A DNA stretch of 64,000 nt. Source: CAVQBP01 sp963723205. Its GTDB lineage: Bacteria; Bacteroidota; Ignavibacteria; Ignavibacteriales; Ignavibacteriaceae. The DNA lies in NCBI GenBank assembly GCA_963723205.1, contig CAVRQC010000024.1:248001-312000 (forward strand), in the 5' to 3' direction. Numbering within the stretch: the stretch's first letter is position 1; each line of letters starts with the position of its first letter. The position numbers were made by a program, and so were the translations under genes. The notes below the pieces were generated by a model. It worked only from the letters and a program-made list of their open reading frames with translations. It had not been told where the DNA came from and searched no databases. This document shows positions 8,913 to 19,486 of the stretch, piece after piece.

Positions 8913-10289
8913 ATGGATGTTAAAAAACGATTAATGAAAAATACAAGAATTGTGGTCGCAGCTGTTATCGCAATCTCAATTCTAATCTGGGGACTGTTCG
9001 AATTCAACAAAACAACTGAAAACTATTTTTATGGTCACTCAATTACTCAAAATAAAATAGTAAATACAATACGCCTGCATAAATATGGAATCACAGGTAA
9101 AAATGTAACTGTAGGTATTCTTGGTTCGGGATTTTATACGATGCATCCGGTTTTTGAAAATACCAGGATAGTTAAAGAATTCGATTTTGCTGAAAACAAG
9201 CCTTCAACATTAAATTATAAACATATTAAAGGACTGGATCACGGGACAAATGTTTTTTCGGTAATCGGAGGTTATAAAGTAAATGATTTGATTGGAATAG
9301 CATATGGAGCAAACTTTATTTTAGCAAAATCAGACAAGTCTACATACAGGTTAGCAGAAGAAGAGGTAAATGCAGTAAAGGCTTCCGTATGGTTAGTTAA
9401 TAATGGCGCAAGCATTATCACTACTTCTTAAAGTTTCAATAAGTTTGATGATGCCAATTATTATTATCCCAGTCAAATGGATGGGAGGACCGCATTAATA
9501 ACCAGGATTGCCGATAGTCTTTTTAACAAAGGAGTAGTCTTTATTTGTTCTGCAGGAAATGATTATGAAGAAGAATGGCATATTATTGAACCGCCCGCGG
9601 ATGGATTCAATGTTTTAGCAGTTGGTTCTATTGATAAATATTGAAAGCATTCTTTTTTTAGTTCCTGCGGACCCACCGTTGACGGCAGAATAAAACCTGA
9701 TATAGTTGCACTAGGAGAAGGAGTCTGGGTAGCAAACTATCTGCCGAAGTTTAAACAGGAGTACGGCTGGTCTCATGGTACTTCATTATCGGCGCCGATT
9801 GCTGCAGGCGTAGCTGCACTTGTTTTATCGGCACATCCTGAACTTACTAACAAACAGGTTGTTGAAGCGATCAGGAAATCTTCATCTAAAACTGATAATC
9901 CTGATAATCTATATGGCTGGGGAGTGCCGGATGCAGAAAAAGCAGTTTCCTATTTCGGACCTGCATTTTCAAATGCTCCTGAAGTAAGTGATTATGGAGA
10001 TAAAATTGAAATAGGGACACACGTTTTAAGTAGTTTCGGCGTAGTTAAATCCGGGATAGAATTACACCTGCTTGTAATTAAACATGGAGAAGAAGTAATT
10101 TATAAAATGGAAGAAACAAATGATAATTATTTCAGGTGCTCTGCAGATGTTAAGCTAATTAATGGCTCCGTCAAATTTTATTTTAAAGCGAAAGATAAAA
10201 GGGGATACTCCACAAAATTTCCTTCCGGTATTTTCGGTGAATATTTTATTCTGAAAAAGTCCCATGGGAAGTTTAAAATTTTAAACTAA
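8913..10289 (+). pseudogene. Subtilase (S8 serine protease) pseudogene with two in-frame stops
   Basis: One reading frame runs through the whole interval, interrupted by TAA at 9429-9431 and TGA at 9642-9644, with no frameshift between. Catalytic His (DHGTNVF, codon 110), oxyanion Asn (SAGND, codon 216) and Ser (HGTSLSAP, codon 291) are all readable, but the catalytic Asp position is Gly (GILGSG, codon 71, GGT where GAT is expected). An N-terminal membrane/signal segment and a C-terminal beta-rich domain are present. TGA and TAA act as normal stops in neighbouring genes, so recoding is unlikely. Three independent lesions indicate a decaying gene. Confidence 0.88.
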
Positions 10290-10458
10290 CAGTATTTAAT
10301 GTACTTAAATACAATCAGGTTTCCCGGTGAATTTCTATCCTGATAAATCCGTATTATTTTCTCTTTTATTTCCCGGTGCAGGTTAAAACATAATTGCTAA
10401 TCTGGTTTTTTAAATTTAGTTTTCCGCTCAGATAAAAAGGGTAATTAGAGAATAGTTT

Positions 10459-13092
10459 ATGGTGAAAAAGTTGCAGTTCTCAAAAATACCTCGTTCGGTA
10501 TTGATTATCGCGGCTGTATTTTATGCTGCATCGGCAGTTCTTTTTAGCGCTCTTTGGATGATAGATGCAAGGGCAACACCCGATTTACCGAGCGTCGAAC
10601 TTGGATTCGGTCAGGAATATATTCCTGCCGAACATGCTATCCTTATAAATAGTATTTATCCGGAAAGCCCTGCTGAAAAAATGGGATTGAAAATAGGGGA
10701 TAAAATTACTGCCATTTATGGTCACAGAATTGAAGGTGAAAATTATCTTAATGAAATATGGAAACAGCATAGTCCGGGAGATACTGTCAATCTGGATATA
10801 GTTCGTCCGGGTGAAAAAAAAATTCTTCAGTTCAAAGGTGTATTTCGTTACAGGCAGTCTCTTGTATCTGAAGGTCAATTATCTTATTTGGCCGGTGAGG
10901 TGCGCAGTTCATACCCGGTTCCTTTTATCTTAGTTGGTTTAATTGTATTATTCCTTCATTTAGAAGATCCTGTTATATGGATCTTAGCTCTTTTATTTGG
11001 AAGCCTGGCGGCAACACCCGGATTCTCAAATAATCTGTTTTTTGCACCTTCATTTATTCCGTTTGCCTTCGGATACCAGGTGATTTTTATCAGCCTTTTA
11101 GGTCCTCTTTTTTATACTTTCTTCGCAGTCTTTCCTGTCCGTTCTTCTCTTGATATTAAAGCTCCATGGTTAAAGTATTTTATAATAATTTGGGGAATAA
11201 CATTTTCAATATCCGGCTTCACGACAGATCGTATCTATCTGCCCCCGCCGTTTCATGACTGGGCCGGCCGGGATTTATCGGGAATGATAGCATTCTTTTT
11301 TATGTTTTTATTTATTCTGCTTGGTTTGATTTCCCTTAGCTTAAACTATATTTACGCCAAAAATGAAGCAGTTAAAAGGAAAATCAGAATTATTTTCTGG
11401 GGTGCCGGAATTGGTGTTACCCCCAGTCTGATAAACGCTGCGGCTCAGAATTTCTTTAAATTTAATGCGCCGGTCTGGTTGTCGACTCTGCTTATACTTT
11501 TACTTTTTTTATTTCCAATTTCTTTTGCTTATGCTGTAGTAAAACACAGGGTTTTGGAAATTCCTGTGCTTCTAAAAAGAAGTGCAAGGTATCTATTAGT
11601 GCAGCGCGGTTTTACAATTTCACTTTCAATAATCAGTATAATTTTAGTCTTCTTTTTAGCATTAATATTATCCCGTTATTTAAAGTCAAATGATCCGTTT
11701 GCCATACCTTTTGCAGTTGCTCTCGGTTCGGGATTCGGTACAGCGCTGCTGTGGGCAGGTACTCTAATTCATAGAAAAGTCAGCGGAAAAATTGACAGGG
11801 CATTCTTTAGAAGTGTTTACGATGCGCGTATTATCCTGGAAAATCTTGCAGAACAGTCTGCTTCAGTTTTAGATCCTAAAGAGTTAACAAACCTGATGAA
11901 AAATTCAATAAATGAAGCTCTTCATCCTGATTTTATTGATATATACATTCGTTCAAAAAATGACACGCTGAATATCATGTATGGAAAAGTACCATCTGAA
12001 CTTGAAAAAATTTCGACTGTGCATCCCTTTTTTGAGAATCTTATAATGGAAAGTAAGGCGCTTGATTATTCATTACTTTTAAAAAATGATGAATTCAGTG
12101 AAGTTGGTTTATCTAAACTGAATCCCGAGTGTATTATCCCGATGATTGCACATGGAAGACATTTGACCGGATTAATAATACTTGGAGCACGTCGTTCAGA
12201 GGAGCAATATTCCGGTGAAGATAAGCGTATGTTGTATTCTGTTGCATCACAGGCTGCTTCGGCTCTCGAGAATGTTAGACTTGCTGAAGAAATTGCTGAA
12301 CGTAAAGAAGCAGAACAGAAGGTATTGCATGAAATGGAAATATCACAAAAACTTCTTGAAGCTGATAATGCAAGAAAAACAAAAGAACTGGAAGAAGCAC
12401 GTGCGCTTCAGCTTTCGATGCTTCCGTTCAGTATACCGGATGTTCCAAATCTAAAAATTGAAGTGTACATGAAAACAGCTACTGAAGTAGGAGGCGACTA
12501 TTATGATTTTGCTGTATCACCTGACGGTACACTGACTGTTGCTCTGGGTGATGCAACCGGGCATGGTGCTAAAGCCGGCACTATGGTAGTTGCAGCCAAA
12601 AGTCTTTTTACTGCATTCTCAAATACTTCGGATCTTTTGGAAATATTTGAAAGATTTACCGTCAGCATAAAGCAGCTGAATATGTATTCAATGTACATGG
12701 CAATGATGCTGCTTCGGATAAAAGATAATAAAGTAATGGTTGCTTCGGCGGGTATGCCTTTCCCGCTGGTATACAGGGCTTCATCCAAAATAGTTGAAGA
12801 AATTACTCTCAAAGGAATGCCGCTCGGTGCCTTTTATAATTTCCCTTATAAACTGAAAGAATTCATACTGAATAAAGATGATGTTCTGATACTGATGAGT
12901 GATGGGCTCCCGGAAATGTTCAATGAGAAAAAAGAAATGTTCGGATTTTCCGCTATAAAAGATATAATAAATGAAGCAGGGAGTAGATCCCCGAAAGAAA
13001 TTATTAATTATCTGTTAAAAAAAGGGGAAGAATGGCTTGGTAAAAAACCACAGGATGATGACATTACCTTTGTGGTAATTAAAATGGAATGA
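10459..13092 (+). CDS. Membrane PDZ/GAF sensor with PP2C (SpoIIE/RsbU-type) phosphatase
   Basis: 877 residues. After an N-terminal membrane helix comes a PDZ domain (about 45-125: INSIYPESPAEKMGLKIGDKITAI), then about eight membrane helices (150-430), a GAF-like domain (about 470-620), a coiled coil, and a C-terminal PP2C phosphatase with metal-binding motifs GGDYYDF, GDATGHG, MSDGLPEM and DDDITFVV. Family knowledge: such phosphatases dephosphorylate STAS anti-anti-sigma factors. The STAS protein at 20619 and the STAS/RsbW pair at 47560-48323 are possible partners. The phosphatase domain is close to that of the propeller-PP2C at 48440. Confidence 0.88.
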   Translation: MVKKLQFSKIPRSVLIIAAVFYAASAVLFSALWMIDARATPDLPSVELGFGQEYIPAEHAILINSIYPESPAEKMGLKIGDKITAIYGHRIEGENYLNEIWKQHSPGDTVNLDIVRPGEKKILQFKGVFRYRQSLVSEGQLSYLAGEVRSSYPVPFILVGLIVLFLHLEDPVIWILALLFGSLAATPGFSNNLFFAPSFIPFAFGYQVIFISLLGPLFYTFFAVFPVRSSLDIKAPWLKYFIIIWGITFSISGFTTDRIYLPPPFHDWAGRDLSGMIAFFFMFLFILLGLISLSLNYIYAKNEAVKRKIRIIFWGAGIGVTPSLINAAAQNFFKFNAPVWLSTLLILLLFLFPISFAYAVVKHRVLEIPVLLKRSARYLLVQRGFTISLSIISIILVFFLALILSRYLKSNDPFAIPFAVALGSGFGTALLWAGTLIHRKVSGKIDRAFFRSVYDARIILENLAEQSASVLDPKELTNLMKNSINEALHPDFIDIYIRSKNDTLNIMYGKVPSELEKISTVHPFFENLIMESKALDYSLLLKNDEFSEVGLSKLNPECIIPMIAHGRHLTGLIILGARRSEEQYSGEDKRMLYSVASQAASALENVRLAEEIAERKEAEQKVLHEMEISQKLLEADNARKTKELEEARALQLSMLPFSIPDVPNLKIEVYMKTATEVGGDYYDFAVSPDGTLTVALGDATGHGAKAGTMVVAAKSLFTAFSNTSDLLEIFERFTVSIKQLNMYSMYMAMMLLRIKDNKVMVASAGMPFPLVYRASSKIVEEITLKGMPLGAFYNFPYKLKEFILNKDDVLILMSDGLPEMFNEKKEMFGFSAIKDIINEAGSRSPKEIINYLLKKGEEWLGKKPQDDDITFVVIKME

Positions 13093-13225
13093 TAAATAAT
13101 CTGATGCAAAGTCCTGTGGAATTTTGCAATTTTGGAGAAATGGAAAGCTGATCGCCATGGTTCCTAGATTATTCCATTAACTCTAAATTCCAATATTCCG
13201 CGGGTATCACAACTGCAACTGATTA

Positions 13226-14596
13226 TCATTTTATCAAAATCATTTTTTTCACTGATGAATAGCTGCCTGATTGAATTTTATAAAAGTAAATACCACTAGG
13301 TAAATTTTCAGCATTAAAATTAACCTGATAATATCCTGCCGGTTTTTCTTCGTTAATAAGAACAGCAATTTTTTTACCCAGAGAATTATATACATTTAGT
13401 GAGACGAATCCGAAATCCGAAATCCGAAATTCGATATTGGTTGTTGGGTTAAACGGATTCGGATAATTCTGATAAAGATAAAATTCTTTGGGATTTGAAT
13501 TACCACTGTTTTTTACTGACGCCACATTATCCGACCAAACAGCAATATTCTTCGCAGGCCGATCACCTGCAGTTGTAAAGCTGCCGCCTGCATACAATTT
13601 ATTATCTTGTACTAAAAAGAAGTTGATTGGACCGTCTGTTCCGGTACCGACATTACTCCATTGTGAACCGTCCCATTTTGTAATATAATTACCCGGTCCT
13701 CCTGCAGCTATAAAAAAATAGCCGCTTGCATATAGGTTCCCGTTATATGATGCAAGAGAATAAACTTGTCCGTTTATTCCATTACCAACCGCAGACCAGC
13801 TTGTTCCATCCCATTTGGCAATATTAGTTGCGGGTTTCCCTCCGGCTGTATCAAATAAACCCCCGGCATAAAGATCTCCGTTATATACAGCTAAAGCAGT
13901 TACTTTGCATGTATAAGGTCTGGCCATTCCTGAACCGAGTGCGTGCCATGAACTTCCATACCAGGCTGCGATATAATTTGCTTCAATTCCGCCTGCTTCG
14001 GTGAAGTATCCTGAAACAATCAGCTGATTATTATAAATTGTCATATCTGTGACATGTTCATTAAGACCGCTGCCGACCGGGTTCCAGAAAGATCCGTCAA
14101 ACCGCGCAATATACATTGCTGTTTGAGGATCAAGAGGATCCCCGCCTGCCGATTGAAACATTCCTCCGGCATATAAATTACCGTCGTAAGAAATCATTGC
14201 TAACGGATAGTTATCCATTCCATAGCCGTCATCTCCCAGCCCGGAGCCGCAGGTATTCCATGAACCATTATCTAATTTAGCAGCATAATTATACCAGTTC
14301 TGATCCGGAGTTAAGACAAAGAAACTTCCGCCAACAAATATTGTATTATTACTAACTGCCATTGCATCTATTTCAGTGACACCGAATAGTCCGTTCATTC
14401 CACTCGTAACAGCATTCCATGTGTCCCCGCTCCACTGATAAACCAGATCCGATCCTGCATAAATACTACCGTTATAATACACTATCGAATTTACGGGATA
14501 ATCTAAGCCGCTGCCCACTGCATTCCATGTTTGTGAATACATTAACTGAACATAAAATAAAAATAAAATTGCCGGAATAAGTTTATTTCTTTTCAT
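13226..14596 (-). CDS. Secreted beta-propeller protein with type IX sorting tail
   Basis: 456 residues with signal peptide (ending MYSQ) and about seven repeats of roughly 45 residues carrying LYAGGxFxxAGGxxxxxIAxWDG, like delta-60/kelch-type propeller blades. The end is a T9SS type A sorting domain starting YQNYPNPFNPTTN and finishing with a lysine-rich MILIK tail. It is expected to pass through Sec and T9SS and be surface-attached or secreted. Enzymatic motifs were not seen. Confidence 0.88.
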   Translation of the reverse strand: MKRNKLIPAILFLFYVQLMYSQTWNAVGSGLDYPVNSIVYYNGSIYAGSDLVYQWSGDTWNAVTSGMNGLFGVTEIDAMAVSNNTIFVGGSFFVLTPDQNWYNYAAKLDNGSWNTCGSGLGDDGYGMDNYPLAMISYDGNLYAGGMFQSAGGDPLDPQTAMYIARFDGSFWNPVGSGLNEHVTDMTIYNNQLIVSGYFTEAGGIEANYIAAWYGSSWHALGSGMARPYTCKVTALAVYNGDLYAGGLFDTAGGKPATNIAKWDGTSWSAVGNGINGQVYSLASYNGNLYASGYFFIAAGGPGNYITKWDGSQWSNVGTGTDGPINFFLVQDNKLYAGGSFTTAGDRPAKNIAVWSDNVASVKNSGNSNPKEFYLYQNYPNPFNPTTNIEFRISDFGFVSLNVYNSLGKKIAVLINEEKPAGYYQVNFNAENLPSGIYFYKIQSGSYSSVKKMILIK

Positions 14597-14840
14597 GATA
14601 TCAACTCAATTTATTTTATTTATCTTAATCTTTTATCCGTTAGCACAAGTTCCAGACCAAATTGAAAGATTCGAAAAGGAAGAAAATTGCAATAGTGTTC
14701 AATTACAAAGTCTATTAGGAAAGATAGAAAGTATGGAATCCGGTAAAGAAAGCAGGTATTATTAAGATCATACACTTTTACAGATCCTGCAAACATGCAG
14801 ATCATGCTCATTTAATACATATATTATATTGGATTGTTTT

Positions 14841-15407
14841 TTAATGAAAAACTATTGTCCCTGCAATAAATCCGACAATCCCAGCCGAAATTATATACCA
14901 CAGATTTGCAAATTGAAAACTGTTAAGACCTGAGTTTATCTCATTTAATTTTGTAACAGCATTATCAAGTTTACTATTAGAGTTTTTTAATGTGGTATTT
15001 GATCTTTCAAGCAGTTTTATTGATGACTGTAAGTCTGCCGAACGGAGATTATCTTTTATCATTTCCAATCTAAGTTCTAAATTATTCATTATCCTGTTTA
15101 CTCTTTGATATTCTGAAATTATTTTTATTGATGAACTATCTATGTCCTGGTAAGCCAATGCCATTTTATTTAAGATATCTAAGTAACTTTTTGATCCAAT
15201 AGCAATTTCCTCTGAAGTACATAAATTTTTAATTGTTACAAATTCTCCGGGCTGCAGCAGATAGACTTTATTAAACTCTTTCTTAAGGATAGTATCATTA
15301 AAAGATATTTTACCAGCTGAAATTGTCTTTATTGACTGCGTGTAGAGAAGGGGAGTACAATAGTTATAGATTAAGAACAAAAATAAAAATTTATAATATG
15401 ATTTCAT
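14841..15407 (-). CDS. Secreted coiled-coil protein with C-terminal membrane anchor
   Basis: 188 residues: signal peptide or membrane segment, a short beta-rich region (about 25-65), a long coiled coil (70-155) and a C-terminal membrane helix with a GxxxG-like GIVGFIAGT. It overlaps the upstream gene by four bases (15404-15407, ATGA type), so the two are translationally coupled. Family not recognised. Topology suggests a helical protein projecting from the inner membrane. Confidence 0.6.
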   Translation of the reverse strand: MKSYYKFLFLFLIYNYCTPLLYTQSIKTISAGKISFNDTILKKEFNKVYLLQPGEFVTIKNLCTSEEIAIGSKSYLDILNKMALAYQDIDSSSIKIISEYQRVNRIMNNLELRLEMIKDNLRSADLQSSIKLLERSNTTLKNSNSKLDNAVTKLNEINSGLNSFQFANLWYIISAGIVGFIAGTIVFH

Positions 15408-15808
15408 TTTTCATCTCCGAGTTTTTGGTAATCCGGTTCTTTTAAGATTTTTGATTCCCCGGGAATATCACTCTTAATTTTTGCAATTTCCTCATCCAGT
15501 AATTTTCTTTTCTCTTCATACAGCCTGATATTGGTTCTCATGTTGTTCAGTTCTTTTTTTAAGTTATCATTTAACTGTTTCAAATCCTTATTTGCCTGTT
15601 CAATAGTCTTTTTAACTAGGGTAAGATCTTTTCTAACTTCATTAATATTTTTGATTGTAGTTTTAAGACTGTCCTGAGTCAAGGTTAAATTATTTTTAAC
15701 CAAAGTTACTTTCGCTTTTATTTCTTTAAAATTAATCCCTCCCCAGAATGATAAAGCAATAAGAATAATTATAATGATTCCTAACATTACTATAGTTGTT
15801 TTCTTCAT
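15404..15808 (-). CDS. Inner-membrane anchored coiled-coil protein
   Basis: 134 residues: one N-terminal membrane helix, then a nearly continuous coiled coil (residues 30-115) rich in Lys, Glu, Leu and Asn. First gene of a two-gene operon with the overlapping gene 14841-15407, also coiled coil; the two may bind each other. No family recognised. The ATG follows an AGGAGAGC-like site on the minus strand. Confidence 0.6.
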   Translation of the reverse strand: MKKTTIVMLGIIIIILIALSFWGGINFKEIKAKVTLVKNNLTLTQDSLKTTIKNINEVRKDLTLVKKTIEQANKDLKQLNDNLKKELNNMRTNIRLYEEKRKLLDEEIAKIKSDIPGESKILKEPDYQKLGDEK

Positions 15809-16069
15809 TCTGCTCTCCTGTATTTTTTTAAAAAAAATGGAAATATGAGTTTTAAGAGCTCTAAAAAATTCCGGATTAAATTGATTGTGTATTAAAAAGA
15901 ATTCCCTCTTAATGCAGCGAAGCGTAAAGCCTTAAATTATTCCCCATAAAATCATATGCTTTTTGCAAATTAATACAAACGGTCATAAAAGGAAAGAATA
16001 TTTTTGGAAAACGAGACTGCGAATAATTAATTATAAAATACCGATCATCATTTCAATTTGAAGTTGATT

Positions 16070-18331
16070 TTATTTATTACTCATCGATGGTGGAGCATCT
16101 TCAGGCGACTTCCCCCATTCCTTATTCGGTCTTGGTCCCATTTGCAATTCAAGAACTCCACCATTCTCGATATCATGTTGGAAAAACCATGGCTTATTAA
16201 GCTGCTTTCCGTTAAGCACGGCGGATTGGATATATTTATTCCGAACAGAAACATTATCTGCTTTTATCGTGAATTCTTTCCCGTTAGCCAGATGAATACT
16301 TACTTTTGAAAAAAGTGGACTTCCGATGACATAATACGGATTGCCCGGGCAAAATGGATAGAAGCCCATAGCTGAAAATACATACCATGCACCTAAAGAA
16401 CCTTTGTCATCGTCTCCCGGCAGACCGAGAGGGACATCATTATACCAAACGTTCATATTCTGTCGTACGAGCTTTTGGGTTCTCCAGGGTTCTCCGGCAA
16501 AGTCATAAAGATAGGCTATATGAAAACTGGGCTCATTACCCTGTGCATAGTTCCCGATAAGTCCTGTCATATCGGGAAACTTTGCAAGGAATGAATATTT
16601 CCACATTCCGCCGTATTGAACTTCAAAAAGGGAATCAAGTTTATTTAAGAAAGGTTTCCTTCCTCCAAAAAGATCTATAAGACCTGCAGGATCATGCTGG
16701 ACATTAAATGTCCATACCCATGAATTACACTCAGCAAAATAATCACGTCCACCAGGTCCACTAGGTAATATAGGATTGAAGCCTTTTACCCATTCTCCAT
16801 CTGCCGAACGCGGAGCCATAAATCCTATCGAATCATTAAATACATTTTTATATACATAAGCTTTCTTAATAAAATATTTGTAATCATTCATATGACCGAG
16901 CGCTTTCGCCATTTTTGCTATACACCAGTTATCGTATGCTGCTTCTAATGTAACTGAAACAGCTTGTCTCCGTTCGAATGGTGCAACTTCGGGATCGGTC
17001 TCTTTTTCACCTTCTTTAAGAGCAGGGAAGAAGCCCTTTCGCAGGAATACTGAATCCAGCGAAGTCATTGGACCGTTTTTCCATGGAAGCATAGTTGCAG
17101 TCATTGCTTCCTTCTTCATTGCTTCATAAGCTTTTTCAGCATCGAAATTTCTGCATCCTTTGAAATAAGCATCCGCAATAACCTCATTTGTATGCTGACC
17201 AATCATAGCAGCGAAATCACCCGAGATACCCGGAAACATCGGCAGCCATCCGGATTGATCATCCATCCTTAATATTGACTGAATCATCTCTCCCTGCTGC
17301 TTTGGATTTAGCAGAAGCTGCAAAGGATGATTGCATCTGTATGTATCCCACATTTGATCGTTTGTATAAAAATCACTCCCGCTGCTTTCATGTACCTTTT
17401 TATCAAAGCCGCTGTAGTAGTGTCCTTCTTCAGTTATATTCATCATGTTCTGAACAGACCTGTAAAATGAGCTGTAAAATATTTCCTTCTCTTTTTCAGT
17501 TCCGCCTTCAATTTCAATTTTGCCCAGGATGTTATTCCATGCAGTGCGAGTCTCTTCTTTTCTTAAATTAAAATCCCAGCCTTTTATTGAATTATCCAGG
17601 TTTCTTTTTGCCTGATCTAAGCTGATGAATGAAAGTCCGGCTTTTACCATTACGGATTTTTTTTCTGTTTCAGAAAACTGAATAGTAAGACCAATTTTTT
17701 CTCCCTCCATTTTACTTTTGAGTTCGGGTTTTCCTTTGAAATTCCAGGAGGCTTTAAGTTTATACGGTGAAGAAAATTTAAGATAAAAGTAATAGGGCAC
17801 ATTATAAATCGTTGCAAATCCGCGTATAACTGAAGACGAGTCAGCTTCAATCCATCCTTTTCCTCTCATCATAATATTAATATAATTATCAGCAGGAGAT
17901 GGATAATCAAAATTATAGAAGACAGCAAAGTGTCCTACTGTATAGGAAGCTTCTATATCGTAATCTTCCAGCAACCCTTTATAGTAATATGGAGTTCTTG
18001 TTTCAAAATCCCTGTCAAAGTCCGATGCAATCTTACCCGGATCAGTTTTAATTTTGCCTGTGGAGGGCATTATAGTTACACCGCCTGCAGGAAACCCGTA
18101 TATCTTTGTAGCAACAAAGTTATCAGTTATTCCGGGATTTAGAACAGGAGTTACCTGCGGATAGTCATTAGGCAATTGCACAACAGAGCTGGTGGCTTTA
18201 AGAAGAATACTTATTCCGCCAATGTCCGTATTCACATAATCGACCGGTTCTTTCTTTGAACCGGCAAAAGAAAAAGATGCAAGTAATATTAGAGAGGTTA
18301 AGCAAATTGTAAAGATGTTTTTATGCTGCAT
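16070..18331 (-). CDS. GH92 family alpha-mannosidase, secreted
   Basis: 753 residues with signal peptide (ending FSFAG). The GH92 signature order is visible: VNTDIGG near the start, FPAGGVTIMPSTG, MWDTYRCNHPLQLLLNP, SGWLPMFPG, then GNEPSFHIAYLYDFAG, LGLPGDDDKGSLGAWYVFSAMGFYP and YVIGSPLF. GH92 enzymes are calcium-dependent exo-alpha-mannosidases acting on N-glycans or yeast mannan. The length agrees with the family. It stands alone, without SusC/D partners in the window. Confidence 0.93.
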   Translation of the reverse strand: MQHKNIFTICLTSLILLASFSFAGSKKEPVDYVNTDIGGISILLKATSSVVQLPNDYPQVTPVLNPGITDNFVATKIYGFPAGGVTIMPSTGKIKTDPGKIASDFDRDFETRTPYYYKGLLEDYDIEASYTVGHFAVFYNFDYPSPADNYINIMMRGKGWIEADSSSVIRGFATIYNVPYYFYLKFSSPYKLKASWNFKGKPELKSKMEGEKIGLTIQFSETEKKSVMVKAGLSFISLDQAKRNLDNSIKGWDFNLRKEETRTAWNNILGKIEIEGGTEKEKEIFYSSFYRSVQNMMNITEEGHYYSGFDKKVHESSGSDFYTNDQMWDTYRCNHPLQLLLNPKQQGEMIQSILRMDDQSGWLPMFPGISGDFAAMIGQHTNEVIADAYFKGCRNFDAEKAYEAMKKEAMTATMLPWKNGPMTSLDSVFLRKGFFPALKEGEKETDPEVAPFERRQAVSVTLEAAYDNWCIAKMAKALGHMNDYKYFIKKAYVYKNVFNDSIGFMAPRSADGEWVKGFNPILPSGPGGRDYFAECNSWVWTFNVQHDPAGLIDLFGGRKPFLNKLDSLFEVQYGGMWKYSFLAKFPDMTGLIGNYAQGNEPSFHIAYLYDFAGEPWRTQKLVRQNMNVWYNDVPLGLPGDDDKGSLGAWYVFSAMGFYPFCPGNPYYVIGSPLFSKVSIHLANGKEFTIKADNVSVRNKYIQSAVLNGKQLNKPWFFQHDIENGGVLELQMGPRPNKEWGKSPEDAPPSMSNK

Positions 18332-18435
18332 AAATTTTCCTGTTCGCTTCAGAGATTATCATAATGTAAGAAAGAATAATATGCAGCAAAGTTATCAATA
18401 AACTGTTAAAGAAAACAAACCAAGCAATAAGTTTT

Positions 18436-18552
18436 TTATTTGATAAGCAGCATTTTTTTGATAGCAGTATAATTGTCAACTTTAAGTTTATAGAAATATA
18501 TTCCGGATGAAAGTTGTTTGTAGTTTGTTGTTTGACCGTGATGATAATAAGT
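18436..18552 (-). pseudogene. Orphan type IX sorting-tail remnant
   Basis: On the minus strand 38 codons read into SSGIYFYKLKVDNYTAIKK and a MLLIK ending, then TAA (18436-18438). This is the last part of a T9SS sorting domain. Its 5' side is closed by a TGA and no upstream domain is found, so it is the tail of a lost secreted-protein gene. Confidence 0.75.
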
Positions 18553-18635
18553 TCAGCTACGTGAATAATCCATATGTTTTTTTTTTGAGGTATAAAAGGA
18601 GACTCTTCTGATATAATAGTTTTTTTAGAAAATAA

Positions 18636-19301
18636 TTACTTAAGCAAAATCATTTTCCTTGTTTTAATATAACTTGCTGCCTGACTGCCGGCAGGTATGG
18701 CTTTTATTTGATAAAAATATAGCCCGGATGCCAATGGCTTATTATTATCAGTTTGCATGGAATTGAATTCCACTTTATAATTTCCGGCATCTTCTTCTTT
18801 ATTAACTAACGTCTCAAGGTTTCTACCAAGTATATTATATACTTCAAGAGTTACATAAGATTGTTTAGAAATAGAATATTCTATTGTTGTGCTCGGATTA
18901 AAAGGATTCGGATAATTTTGCTCAAGACTATAATCATATGGTACAGAGTCAGCAGATTTTACAGAAGTAGCAGGACCAACTGTTATAGTACCTTTCATGC
19001 CGAAACTGACATGATATATACAGTAATAAGGAAACACCCCGGTTTGATTAAATACATAACTGAATGACGGATGACTTTGATCAAGAAGTGCATTCCATAC
19101 TGTAGCTCCGGATGTGGTATCAGAAGTTGTGGTATGCATTCCGTTTACCCATACCCACTTTACTGTGTCTCCTTTCGCTATGGTTAATTCAGCAGGAGTA
19201 AATACATAATCTGATGCTTCCACTACATGAGTTGTTTGAGGAAAAATTGAAATTGTAAATAAAAAGGAAATAAAAAAAACAGAAACTTTAGAAATATTCA
19301 T
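18636..19301 (-). CDS. Secreted cupredoxin (plastocyanin-like) with type IX sorting tail
   Basis: 221 residues. Signal peptide ending in FPQ. Residues about 27-125 form a blue-copper domain with a complete type 1 site: His in NGMHTTTS, then Cys, His and Met in YYCIYHVSFGM. The rest is a T9SS sorting domain (LEQNYPNPFNPSTT ... MILLK). It is probably a surface-exposed electron carrier or copper protein. The ATG at 19301 is preferred over an in-frame GTG two codons earlier because that GTG lies inside the GGGAGTG ribosome-binding site. Confidence 0.88.
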   Translation of the reverse strand: MNISKVSVFFISFLFTISIFPQTTHVVEASDYVFTPAELTIAKGDTVKWVWVNGMHTTTSDTTSGATVWNALLDQSHPSFSYVFNQTGVFPYYCIYHVSFGMKGTITVGPATSVKSADSVPYDYSLEQNYPNPFNPSTTIEYSISKQSYVTLEVYNILGRNLETLVNKEEDAGNYKVEFNSMQTDNNKPLASGLYFYQIKAIPAGSQAASYIKTRKMILLK

Positions 19302-19486
19302 AGTCACTCCCGCATTAAATAAATTTTCACTGTAAAATATATCTTTTTCAAACCGGCTGATTGTGATATTAAAACAATTGAAACGCAGAATTATTCTAAA
19401 TCACAACTATTGGAGAAATAGCAGAAGACTTATTTTATGCATTGAAACTGACTGGTTATTATCCTGTGAAGAATAGATTAAAGAAA

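Noticed and set aside
9429..9644. Stop-codon recoding in the subtilase
   Set aside because: Both TAA and TGA would need to be sense codons, yet both end neighbouring genes, and the catalytic Asp is also lost.
14620..14811. Minus-strand 63-codon ORF
   Set aside because: No ribosome-binding site, no domain, odd amino acid mix; treated as intergenic.
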